A stretch of 47,403 nt of DNA from Holosporales bacterium (GTDB lineage: Bacteria > Pseudomonadota > Alphaproteobacteria > BNTO01). Position numbers and translations under genes: made by a program. The notes below the pieces were generated by a model. The model ran no database searches and was not told where the DNA came from. It was given only the letters and a program-made list of their open reading frames with translations. The stretch is taken from assembly GCA_031258095.1 (NCBI GenBank), contig JAIRNK010000012.1:1-47403 (forward strand). The letters run 5' to 3'. Shown piece after piece: positions 36,853-45,699 of this stretch. Each line of letters begins with the position of its first letter. The first letter of the stretch is position 1.

Positions 36853-37810
36853 TAATAAAACCATAATTTTACTTGGTGGCGCGACCGCAAGTGGGAAGAC
36901 ATCGGTTGCAATAGAGCTTGCCACTGCAATCGAGGCAGAAGTCGTGAATGCAGATAGCATTCAGCTTTATAAAGACTTGCCAATATTGACCGCAGTGCCA
37001 ACGAAAACCCACAACATTCCGCATCATCTGTATTGTGCGCTGAATTGGAACGAGAGCACATCAGCCGCGAGCTGGCTCGATATGTTTGAACAGTGCGTAG
37101 ACAATGTTGACTCGACAAGCGCATTCATTGCCACTGGAGGCACAGGCCTGTATTTGAGCTCCTTGTTGTACGGCTTGTCGCCAATGCCGGAAGTGTCAGA
37201 ATCTGTCAGGCAGCATGTTCAGCAGCAAGGACGCGCATTGATCAATTCGTCAGGAACGGCCGCACTTTACGAATGTATTACGAAAAAAGACCCCCACATA
37301 AAGGGACGCATTCATCCAAACCACACGCAGCGATTGATCCGCGCGTGGGAGGTATTTGAACAAACAGGACGCTCCATCTTTTTATGGCAAAGAGAGCCAC
37401 GAGTGAAAAATCGCTACCCCAAATCGCAACTATTTGTGCTTGATGTAGATCGAGGGACGTTAGCTCGAAAGATAGAGGCCCGTTTCAGGGATATGCTGAA
37501 CGAAGGGGTCGTCGAAGAAGTAAAGGCGTTTATAGAAAAAACCAAGGGGGCTCCTTCTACACTGAACAAGGCACTCGGTTTTGCCGAGATAAAACGTTAC
37601 ATAGATGGAGACCTCTCGCTCGAGGACGCGATTTCGTGTGCCGTCGCGGCCACAAAGCAGTACGCCAAAAGGCAGCAGACATGGTTTAGAACGCAGTATG
37701 CCGCCAACGATGTCTTTGTTATCCCAAACGCATCTCCTGCAGAGCAAGCCTCAATGATCGTGAAACATTTGTATTCGATAAACTCGGAAATGTGTGTAAA
37801 CGCGCGGTAA
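36842..37810 (+). CDS. miaA: tRNA dimethylallyltransferase
   Basis: LLGGATASGKTSVAIELATAIEAEVVNADSIQLYKDLPILTAVPT, ATGGTGLYLSSLLYG, HPNHTQRLIRAWEV; probable GTG start. Confidence 0.94.
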   Translation: MFFDNKTIILLGGATASGKTSVAIELATAIEAEVVNADSIQLYKDLPILTAVPTKTHNIPHHLYCALNWNESTSAASWLDMFEQCVDNVDSTSAFIATGGTGLYLSSLLYGLSPMPEVSESVRQHVQQQGRALINSSGTAALYECITKKDPHIKGRIHPNHTQRLIRAWEVFEQTGRSIFLWQREPRVKNRYPKSQLFVLDVDRGTLARKIEARFRDMLNEGVVEEVKAFIEKTKGAPSTLNKALGFAEIKRYIDGDLSLEDAISCAVAATKQYAKRQQTWFRTQYAANDVFVIPNASPAEQASMIVKHLYSINSEMCVNAR

Positions 37811-37869
37811 TAAAATGCCAGAGGAATCTTTCAAAATAGTCAATTTATTGTGAATAAAGATTTGCCGTC

Positions 37870-40128
37870 ATGTCAGCAAAAAAGGATAAACCAAAGCTTC
37901 CGCCTTCATTCCACCCAATCGCGTATTTCATAAAGTCTTTTTCGTCGTTATTCATCGGCGCTGGAATATTGCTGACCGCCGGTGGACTGGCTCTGTTTTT
38001 GTGGTTAAACGCCTCGATTCCATCAATAAACAGTTTTACATCACGAGTTCGTACGCCTAGTGTGGTGATTCAGGCAGCAGATGGCACAGTAATCGCTAAT
38101 TACGGAGAATTTTTTGAGGAATTCGTTAGCGTAACGGACCTGCCGCCACATGTCGTAAATGCATTGCTAGCAGTCGAAGATCGGCGATTTTACGCGCACA
38201 ACGGCATCGACATAATCGGACTCGTTCGTGCAATGCTGCAAAATCTCAGAGCTCATAGAATTGTCCAGGGGGGGTCAACGCTAACACAGCAACTTGCGAA
38301 AAACATGCTCATATCCAGTGGATTTTACGCTGTAGGCAACCGCTCCATTCGCCGAAAGCTACAAGAATTAATCTTGGCAGCAAAGCTTGAGGCACGTTTT
38401 TCCAAAAACGAAATTTTGACGCTTTATCTGAACAGAGTTTATTTTGGCGCAGCAACGTATGGAATAGATGCCGCGTCGCGAAGATATTTTCAGAAGACTG
38501 CGAAAGAGCTTACCCTTTTCGAATCGGCAATATTGGCTGGGATCCTTTGTGCGCCATCGAGGTACTCGCCAACGGCTCATCCTAAAAAATCTGTCGAACG
38601 AGCGAAAATTGCACTGAAATACATGGAATCTAGTGGTTTCATAGACGGATCCTGGCGCGACAACATAGACGAATGGGAAGCATCATTTATCCAGCAATCA
38701 CAAAATAAAACGGAAAAAGGAAGCAGATACTTTGCAGATTGGGTGTTTGAAAGCATCCCGTCAATTATTGGGCCAATAGATCAAGACTTAACAGTTGTAA
38801 CAACATTACATCCAGCAATGCAACGTCAATCAGAAGAAATTTGCCAGAAGTATTACGATGAATTCTATGAAGAATATAAATTTTCTCAAGCTGCTGTGAT
38901 TGCAATGACTCCAACAGGCGCTGTGCTAACCATGGTTGGCGGGCTAGACTACGGCAAAAGCCAATTCAACAGGGCAACACTTGCCCGGCGTCAACCAGGC
39001 TCCGCTTTTAAAACATTTGTGTATCTATCCGCGCTTGAAGCAGGAATAGATCGAGACGAAAAATTTGACGATTCAGCATTTCAGCAAGGAACATGGAAAC
39101 CGGGCAACTACAAATGGAAGGAACTGGGTGAAATTTCGCTGTTCGAGGCATATGTGTACTCCGTGAACAGCGTCTGTGTCCGAGTCGCGAAAAAGGTAGG
39201 CATACGAAATGTCATAAAGACAGCGAGACGTCTGGGAATAACGTCGCCGCTAAATGTGGACCTTACGCTGGCATTGGGCTCTCCCGACATTACTTTTCTT
39301 GAACTTGTGCGTGCCTACGCTCCGTTTTTCAATGGGGGTTTTTTATGCCAACCCTACGGAATTGTGGAAATACGCGATAAAAATGGCAATGTCCTGTACC
39401 AAAGGAGTGAGAACAAAAAGGTACGCGTGGTAAAAAGCGACCCACTGGAATATATGAAGGCAATGATGCGGGCGGTGATTGCTAGGGGGACGGGACGAGC
39501 GGCAAATGTGTCTCCGAATGTTATGGGAAAGACGGGATCAAATAGTTCAATAGATGCATGGTTCCTAGGGGGTTGGATTCGTTCACAAAAATCTGAGGAA
39601 AAAACAAATGGAAAATCCGATGACAAGGCGGATGGGAAGGCGGATGGTAAGACCGACGATAATGCAAATTATGACACAAAAGAAAAAGATGATCCCGATG
39701 CGGCCAAGCCCGATGATAAAGCAGATACAGAAGACACTTCCGAATTGTCGCCAGATCAAATCTTGTCTAAGTGTGGCGTTGTTTTGGGTGTCTGGATTGG
39801 AAATGATTCGCTCAGGCAAAAAATGGCGCCACATTCGACAGGAGGTCGCCTTCCCACCCGCATTGCCGGATCGATATTTAAGGCGTACGCAAATGCGCAA
39901 CAAGAGAATGAAGAACCGCAAATTGAAATGCTCGCATTGGGCTCGACTGTGGCAAGTTCAATGAACCAATATTTACAGGACAAAAACCCGCCTAGTCTGT
40001 TGCAACAAGAGCCAAACGACAGCATTTTTGAGGACAAACATCCACCGGAGCCTCCCGAGTTAACGGAAGAGCTATTTAACGAAAACCAAGCTATGTGGAT
40101 ACCTATGACTCCCTCGCAGGAACATTAA
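37870..40128 (+). CDS. penicillin-binding protein 1A (bifunctional class A PBP)
   Basis: LLAVEDRRFYAHNGID, QGGSTLTQQLAKNM, RKLQELILAAKLE (transglycosylase); QPGSAFK, SVNS, GKTGS (transpeptidase). Confidence 0.94.
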   Translation: MSAKKDKPKLPPSFHPIAYFIKSFSSLFIGAGILLTAGGLALFLWLNASIPSINSFTSRVRTPSVVIQAADGTVIANYGEFFEEFVSVTDLPPHVVNALLAVEDRRFYAHNGIDIIGLVRAMLQNLRAHRIVQGGSTLTQQLAKNMLISSGFYAVGNRSIRRKLQELILAAKLEARFSKNEILTLYLNRVYFGAATYGIDAASRRYFQKTAKELTLFESAILAGILCAPSRYSPTAHPKKSVERAKIALKYMESSGFIDGSWRDNIDEWEASFIQQSQNKTEKGSRYFADWVFESIPSIIGPIDQDLTVVTTLHPAMQRQSEEICQKYYDEFYEEYKFSQAAVIAMTPTGAVLTMVGGLDYGKSQFNRATLARRQPGSAFKTFVYLSALEAGIDRDEKFDDSAFQQGTWKPGNYKWKELGEISLFEAYVYSVNSVCVRVAKKVGIRNVIKTARRLGITSPLNVDLTLALGSPDITFLELVRAYAPFFNGGFLCQPYGIVEIRDKNGNVLYQRSENKKVRVVKSDPLEYMKAMMRAVIARGTGRAANVSPNVMGKTGSNSSIDAWFLGGWIRSQKSEEKTNGKSDDKADGKADGKTDDNANYDTKEKDDPDAAKPDDKADTEDTSELSPDQILSKCGVVLGVWIGNDSLRQKMAPHSTGGRLPTRIAGSIFKAYANAQQENEEPQIEMLALGSTVASSMNQYLQDKNPPSLLQQEPNDSIFEDKHPPEPPELTEELFNENQAMWIPMTPSQEH

Positions 40129-40160
40129 CGCATTAAACAGCGCCCACAAAGCAGTGCACC

Positions 40161-40255
40161 TAATGGGCTCCCGACTGACGCTCCGGGGAACAAGTCCTGA
40201 TGTCACAAGGCTTTGATCTCTCAAGAAACCCGGAGCGTCAGATGGGATGTGTATA
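40161..40255 (+). repeat. ~95-bp palindromic element, copy 7
   Basis: TAATGGGCTCCCGACTGACGCTCCGGGGAACAAGTCCTGATGTCACAAGGCTTTGATCTCTCAAGAAACCCGGAGCGTCAGATGGGATGTGTATA. Confidence 0.92.
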
Positions 40256-40478
40256 AACACGTCTGTCGGGCCTCCTGGTTTTCGTCAAGAAATACGTTCA
40301 CTTTTCGTGGCTTAACTTTTTTGAACGGCCGAATCACGGGTGCAATTTACTCCGCGGCGCCAAGTGTGAGATACTGCCGCAGTTGGCAAGCGCGTTTACC
40401 CTAAGGGGCGTCCGATTCGCTCAAGAATCAAGCCAGCGATGAAGGATCTCATGGCGCGTTCTGTTGTGGAGAGATGTT

Positions 40479-42377
40479 ATGGCGCATTTTGTACTGAAGA
40501 ACGACGAATCGTTACATTTCGAGGGGCCGGCTACGGGAAAAGATGTCGCCGTGCGCTTAGGGCTAGAGAAGACTGCGATCCTCGCTCAAGTAAACGGAGT
40601 CGTTTGCGATCTGTGCGCCGAAATCCCGACTGACACTCGTGTTGATATTTTGACAAAAAACTCCCCATTCGCCTTGGACGTCATACGCCATAGCACTGCC
40701 CACCTTTTGGCTCTTGTTGTTAAGATTCTATTCCCTAGCTCAAAGCTTGGCGTAGGACCAACGACCGAGAGCGGTTTTTTCTACGATTTTCAAATAGAGC
40801 AGCCATTTGCGCCGGAAGACTTAGATAACATCGAGAAAAAGATGCGTGAACTCGTCGAACGCGACATTAAGTTCGAACGGCTTCAGATGTCAAAGAACGA
40901 CGCGATAAAGATGTACGAAAAACTCGGGGAAATCTTCAAGATTGAACTACTGAATGGAATTGCGGACAACACAGTATCCGTCTATAAGCTCGGCGACATA
41001 TATGACTTATGTCGTGGGCCGCACCTTCCATCCACCAGGTTCATTGGATATGCCTTCAAAATAACGACATCATCTGGCTCGTACTGGAAAGGGGACAGCA
41101 ACAACGCTTCTCTACAGCGAATATCGGGCATCGCGTATCCAACCCAAGAAGAACTCGCCGCGCACTTCACGCGATTAGAAGAGGCTGCCAAGCGAGACCA
41201 TCGAAAAATTGGCGTCGAACTTGACTTATTCCACCTGCAGGACATTGCGCCAGGGGCTGTCTTTTGGCACACCAAAGGCTGGACGCTGTACAGAACATTG
41301 AAAAATTTTATTCGCAGCCAAATTGAGCAAGACGGGTACAAGGAAGTTAACACGCCAATGCTCGTTGACAGGGTTTTGTGGGAAAAATCTGGGCATTGGG
41401 AAAAGTTTCGCGAGACCATGTTTACCACAGAGTCTGCGGAAGAACGCGTGATGGCGTTAAAGCCAATGAACTGTCCCTGTCATGTTCAAATATTCAACCA
41501 GGGCGTTGTGAGCTATAGAGATTTGCCTTGGCGAATGGCGGAGTTTGGCTCCTGCCACAGATATGAGCCGTCGGGGGCGTTGCATGGCCTGATGCGCGTG
41601 CGCGGCTTCGTCCAAGATGACGCACACATTTTTTGCACCAAGGAACAAATCGTCAGCGAGACGAAGAAGTTTTGCGATTTACTCCGCAGGGTTTATACAG
41701 CATTGGGCTTCGATTCGTATTTCGTAAAGTTTTCCGATCGCCCAGCCAAGCGTGCGGGCAGTGACGAAATTTGGGATTTAGCCGAAAAATCTCTTCGGGA
41801 CGCAGCAACAGCAGCAGGGCTCGACTACGCATTAAACCCCGGGGAAGGGGCATTTTATGGTCCAAAGCTTGAGTTCGTTTTAAAAGATTGCATGGGGCGG
41901 GATTGGCAATGCGGGACGCTTCAGGTGGATTTCGTGCTACCTGAACGGCTAGAGGCGCACTACATCACAGAAAATGGGAACAAGGAGCATCCAGTCATGC
42001 TGCACAGAGCCGTTTTGGGGTCAATGGAACGGTTTATTGGAATTTTAATTGAGCAGTACGCCGGGAAATTTCCAACGTGGCTCGCTCCGGTGCAAGTCGT
42101 CGTCGCAACCATTACTGAAGAGGCAAACGATGCCGCAAAAACGTTGTTCGAAGCGCTGAAAAATAACGGAATTCGCGCTGCAATAGACGTTCGAAATGAG
42201 AAAATTTCATATAAAGTGCGAGAGCATGCCAGTCAGAAAATCCCCTACATATTTATTCTGGGGAAAAACGAGATGCAAAATGAGACAGTATCGGTTCGAG
42301 TTGGTTCAGATACGACCGTAATGCCAAGAAGCGAGGCAATTCGCCTGGTAAAAGATGATGGAAAAATGCCCGCCTGA
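40479..42377 (+). CDS. thrS: threonyl-tRNA synthetase
   Basis: DVIRHSTAHLLALVVKILFP, YDLCRGPHLPSTRFI, MNCPCHVQIFNQ, GSCHRYEPSGALHGLMRVRGFVQDDAHIFC, ENGNKEHPVMLHRAVLGSMERFIGILIEQYAG. Confidence 0.97.
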   Translation: MAHFVLKNDESLHFEGPATGKDVAVRLGLEKTAILAQVNGVVCDLCAEIPTDTRVDILTKNSPFALDVIRHSTAHLLALVVKILFPSSKLGVGPTTESGFFYDFQIEQPFAPEDLDNIEKKMRELVERDIKFERLQMSKNDAIKMYEKLGEIFKIELLNGIADNTVSVYKLGDIYDLCRGPHLPSTRFIGYAFKITTSSGSYWKGDSNNASLQRISGIAYPTQEELAAHFTRLEEAAKRDHRKIGVELDLFHLQDIAPGAVFWHTKGWTLYRTLKNFIRSQIEQDGYKEVNTPMLVDRVLWEKSGHWEKFRETMFTTESAEERVMALKPMNCPCHVQIFNQGVVSYRDLPWRMAEFGSCHRYEPSGALHGLMRVRGFVQDDAHIFCTKEQIVSETKKFCDLLRRVYTALGFDSYFVKFSDRPAKRAGSDEIWDLAEKSLRDAATAAGLDYALNPGEGAFYGPKLEFVLKDCMGRDWQCGTLQVDFVLPERLEAHYITENGNKEHPVMLHRAVLGSMERFIGILIEQYAGKFPTWLAPVQVVVATITEEANDAAKTLFEALKNNGIRAAIDVRNEKISYKVREHASQKIPYIFILGKNEMQNETVSVRVGSDTTVMPRSEAIRLVKDDGKMPA

Positions 42378-42424
42378 TGATCAGGTGACATTAGCGACAA
42401 AGGTGTATTCCATCACGGCATTGA

Positions 42425-42519
42425 TATAGGGCTCCCGACTGACGTTCCGGGGAACAAATCCTGCTTTTACAGGGAGTTAAGCCCTCAAGAAACCCAGAAC
42501 GTCAGGTGGGATATGTATA
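42425..42519 (+). repeat. ~95-bp palindromic element, copy 8
   Basis: TATAGGGCTCCCGACTGACGTTCCGGGGAACAAATCCTGC...GAAACCCAGAACGTCAGGTGGGATATGTATA. Confidence 0.92.
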
Positions 42520-42684
42520 TTCAATCCGGCAGGTCTACTGCCTGTTTAAACGGCGGAGCGTGTGAATGCTTGACTTGATGACCCAGATAAGGACGTTTGG
42601 ATACGTACGCCAGTTAAAAAACATGTGTTCCCGTAGCGCAAATAAATGCTACACTGATCGAGGTTGGAAGAATGGAGTTAATGT

Positions 42685-43386
42685 ATGTTGAAAAATATAA
42701 AACTTTGGAATTTGGCGTTCGTGATTGGATCCGCGGTTTCATGCGCGTCAGATGCAACGCAAGAAACGCTTCGTCTGGTTTTTCAAAAGGTGAACGGAAT
42801 GGGCGTGCAAGATCTAGGACGAGTCCTAAACAGTTATTCGACGAATTATTTACAAATCCCTACGGGCGCAGCTCCTCAGGGTGGACAACTTGTTGTCGAT
42901 GTCCAAGATCTGAGCGCCGGTCGTAGATTATGCGACTTTCAGGGGACGCAACTCACTATTGCCGATGCGCAGACCCAACAACGCGTAGCGCAAGTGCAAC
43001 GAATAGCGTCGTTGGACCTTTTGCCTAATGGGCAATACGTTCTTCGTGTTCAGAAATGGAATGGTAGCGACTGGGTGGATTCTAATATAGGGGAGGGGGA
43101 GCCGGAAAAATTATTAAAAGGCTCTAATTTCTGTGTCTTTTCGACTATCGCCGTAGGTGCTGTATTCGTTAATCAGATCTTCAATCGCAATAGGCAGGCG
43201 CGGACAGGTGCTACGAGTATGAACGATGTTGTACGAATTGCCGGAATAAATGTAAACGCCAAAGAATTATCGGATGATAATGTGCGGAGTGTCGCTCAAG
43301 CGTTGCAAAATGGCACCTTTATCCGGGCAGGAGGAAAATGGGCTGTGGACAACAACACAATTGATTATTTGAAGCGCCTTTTTTAG
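42685..43386 (+). CDS. exported protein of unknown function
   Basis: MLKNIKLWNLAFVIGSAVSCASDATQ signal (possible lipobox); 233 aa; no family recognised; flanked by palindromic copies 8 and 9. Confidence 0.65.
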   Translation: MLKNIKLWNLAFVIGSAVSCASDATQETLRLVFQKVNGMGVQDLGRVLNSYSTNYLQIPTGAAPQGGQLVVDVQDLSAGRRLCDFQGTQLTIADAQTQQRVAQVQRIASLDLLPNGQYVLRVQKWNGSDWVDSNIGEGEPEKLLKGSNFCVFSTIAVGAVFVNQIFNRNRQARTGATSMNDVVRIAGINVNAKELSDDNVRSVAQALQNGTFIRAGGKWAVDNNTIDYLKRLF

Positions 43387-43436
43387 AATCTTAATAGATC
43401 CTGCTCTGCCACAAAACGAGGAGCATGTTTGATGTA

Positions 43437-43531
43437 GACAGGGCTCTCGACTGACATTCCGGGGAACAAGTCCTGATATTATAAGGCTTTGAGCTCTAAA
43501 GAAACCCGGAACGTCAGATGGGATGTGTATA
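43437..43531 (+). repeat. ~95-bp palindromic element, copy 9
   Basis: GGGCTCTCGACTGACATTCCGGGGAACAAGTCCTGATATTATAAGGCTTTGAGCTCTAAAGAAACCCGGAACGTCAGATGGGATGTGTATA; between convergent 3' ends. Confidence 0.92.
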
Positions 43532-43539
43532 CAAGGTAC

Positions 43540-44940
43540 TTAATCCTTGTCGATGTCGTTCGCGTGAATCCCTAAGTTCCTCAGCTTTTTGTGCAGTGCG
43601 GTGCGGTCCATTCCTATAAATTTCGACATGTGAGAGATGTGCCCACCAAAGCGTTTGAGCTGCGCCAGTAAATACTCGCGCTCAAATGCATCTTTCGCCT
43701 CCTTAATCGGAAGGAATGCAATCGTTGGACCCTTCTTATCCCACTCCTGGCTAAATTCGTTGCCGAGCAAGATTTCGGCAGGAATGTCGTCGACGTTGAT
43801 TGAATTCGAGCCATTGTTTATGGCCAGGATCAAACTCCCTTCCAGCACATTTTTTAATTGCTGGACGTCCCCAGGCCAAGAATATGACTCCAGCAAGGCA
43901 AGGGCCTCTGCGCTCAAACTTTTAATTGGGATGTTTTGCGCCGCAGCAATTGCAGATAAAAAATGCTTCGACAGCAGTGCAATATCTTCTCGCCGCGAAG
44001 AGATTGGGGGAACCGACACCGACGTAACGTGAGTCCGGTGGTATAAGTCTGGAAAAAAATCATCGCTATTCAGTAATTCGCCCGGTGTGCGACTGGATCC
44101 CGTCAAGATTCGAACATTTACAGAAACCGGCGTTGATCCACCAGTTCTAGTAAATTCGGAGGTCTGAAGAAATTTTAGTAAGCGAGCCTGTGCGCCCATA
44201 GAAAGGTTCGAGATCTCGTCAATAAATAGCGTCCCGTTGTGGGCGTTCTCCAATAACCCAATTTTCCTTGGCGTGTGGTCGTCTGAACGAATCGTCTCTA
44301 ATCCAAACAATTCCACCTCAATTTGCTGTGGCGGAGACAGCAGGCAGTTCATGGAAAAAAAAGGTTGATCGGCCCGCAAAGATAAATTGTGGACGAACCG
44401 TGCAATATCCGCACGGTCGCAACCAACTGGGCCGTGGATGCACATTCGGCTGTTTGTCGGCGCGACAGCGTGAAGTTGCTGTTTGATTTCTTGAATTTCG
44501 TGACTCACGCCAATCAGAGAACAAAGGAAAGGCGCTCGGACCTTCAACTCATCGAGCTCGCGATGCAGTTTGGCGGCCTCAATCGCGCGCTTCACGACCA
44601 GCAACAGCCGATCAGATTGAAATGGCTTTTCAACAAAGTCATACGCGCCCATTTTTATGGCCGCAACGGCCGTCTCAACGGTGCTGTGCCCACTCATCAT
44701 GACCACTGGAACGTACGGATGGTCCCGCATTATTGTTTCCAAGATTTTTAAGCCATCCCGTGAGCCGTCACCAAGCCAAACGTCCAGGATCACAAGGCCA
44801 GGTTGACGCGCTTTTATCGACTCTAAGGCTTGAACTCCGTCTAAAACGAAACGTGCGTTGTATCCCTCATCAGTCAAAATCCCGCCAACTAATTCGCAAA
44901 TGTCAGCTTCATCATCAACAATTAATACGTCAACCGGCAT
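43540..44940 (-). CDS. ntrX: NtrX-like response regulator (receiver + sigma54-type AAA + Fis HTH)
   Basis: DVLIVDDEADICELVGGILTDEGY, VILDVWLGDGSRDGLKILE, VVMMSGHSTVETAVAAIKMGAYDFVEKPFQSDRLLL, GTLFIDEISNLSMGAQARLLKFLQTSEFTRTGG, Fis-type C-terminus. Confidence 0.88.
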   Translation of the reverse strand: MPVDVLIVDDEADICELVGGILTDEGYNARFVLDGVQALESIKARQPGLVILDVWLGDGSRDGLKILETIMRDHPYVPVVMMSGHSTVETAVAAIKMGAYDFVEKPFQSDRLLLVVKRAIEAAKLHRELDELKVRAPFLCSLIGVSHEIQEIKQQLHAVAPTNSRMCIHGPVGCDRADIARFVHNLSLRADQPFFSMNCLLSPPQQIEVELFGLETIRSDDHTPRKIGLLENAHNGTLFIDEISNLSMGAQARLLKFLQTSEFTRTGGSTPVSVNVRILTGSSRTPGELLNSDDFFPDLYHRTHVTSVSVPPISSRREDIALLSKHFLSAIAAAQNIPIKSLSAEALALLESYSWPGDVQQLKNVLEGSLILAINNGSNSINVDDIPAEILLGNEFSQEWDKKGPTIAFLPIKEAKDAFEREYLLAQLKRFGGHISHMSKFIGMDRTALHKKLRNLGIHANDIDKD

Positions 44941-45072
44941 GCGCCATGGTCTCCAACTAGCACGTACGCAACAAGATATCAAAAAACGCAATGTAACAAA
45001 AAGCGAGAGATGCAGGTAATCCAATGCAATACGCAAAAAGAGTTCACAGTGTGCGCCCTTTTACGCCTAACA

Positions 45073-45164
45073 TATAGGGCTCTCGACTGACTCGCCGAGG
45101 AATAAGTCCTGATGTTACAAGGCTTTGGCTCTCAAGAAACCCGGAACGTCAGATGGATGTGTAT
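45073..45164 (+). repeat. ~95-bp palindromic element, copy 10
   Basis: TATAGGGCTCTCGACTGACTCGCCGAGGAATAAGTCCTGATGTTACAAGGCTTTGGCTCTCAAGAAACCCGGAACGTCAGATGGATGTGTAT. Confidence 0.88.
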
Positions 45165-45296
45165 CGATACGGGCTGGTGGCTATCCTTTACCCGGTTGGC
45201 CTATCTCCAACTGTTACTCAACAGCTTACAAATAGTGATCTATCACTAAGTGAATTACTCGGATTTACATATTTCCTACTTTCGTTTCAAGTCACA

Positions 45297-45312
45297 CAGG
45301 GCCTACGCATGA
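45297..45312. repeat. possible solo IS terminus
   Basis: CAGGGCCTACGCATGA; 15/16 match to 47246..47261, next to a transposase fragment. Confidence 0.4.
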
Positions 45313-45459
45313 GCTTTTGCGGCTTGGCATGATCACCGCGACGGTTACCAAAGAAGAGAAAAACAACAACAGAGATAAGGTTTTATATATCATCGTTAAA
45401 ACTAAACGCGAATAAATAAAACGAGGTAGCAAGAGCTCATTGGGGAATCGAAAATGAGT

Positions 45460-45554
45460 TATACATATCCCGACTGACTCTTCTGTTTTTATTGAAGTTC
45501 AACGCATTGCAAAACCACAAAAATCCACCCGGCGAGTCAGTCGGGAGCCCTATA
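45460..45554 (-). repeat. ~95-bp palindromic element, copy 11 (reverse, subfamily B)
   Basis: TATACATATCCCGACTGACTCTTCTGTTTTTATTGAAGTTCAACGCATTGCAAAACCACAAAAATCCACCCGGCGAGTCAGTCGGGAGCCCTATA; loop matches copy 5. Confidence 0.9.
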
Positions 45555-45699
45555 TAACGTTGATTTTGCAAAACAGTCATCCCGTATTTTACGAGATTCG
45601 TTGATTGGGGGCAGCACACCGGGAGGTCGTATGCACAGAAAACTTTATTACAGATGTATCGTCTAAATTTTTCATACGTTTGACTCTGACCTATTTGGT

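Noticed and set aside
40072-40260. Minus-strand ORF MFIHIPSDAPGFLRDQSLVTSGLVPRSVSREP...
   Set aside because: Repeat-derived open frame overlapping the PBP1a 3' end on the opposite strand.
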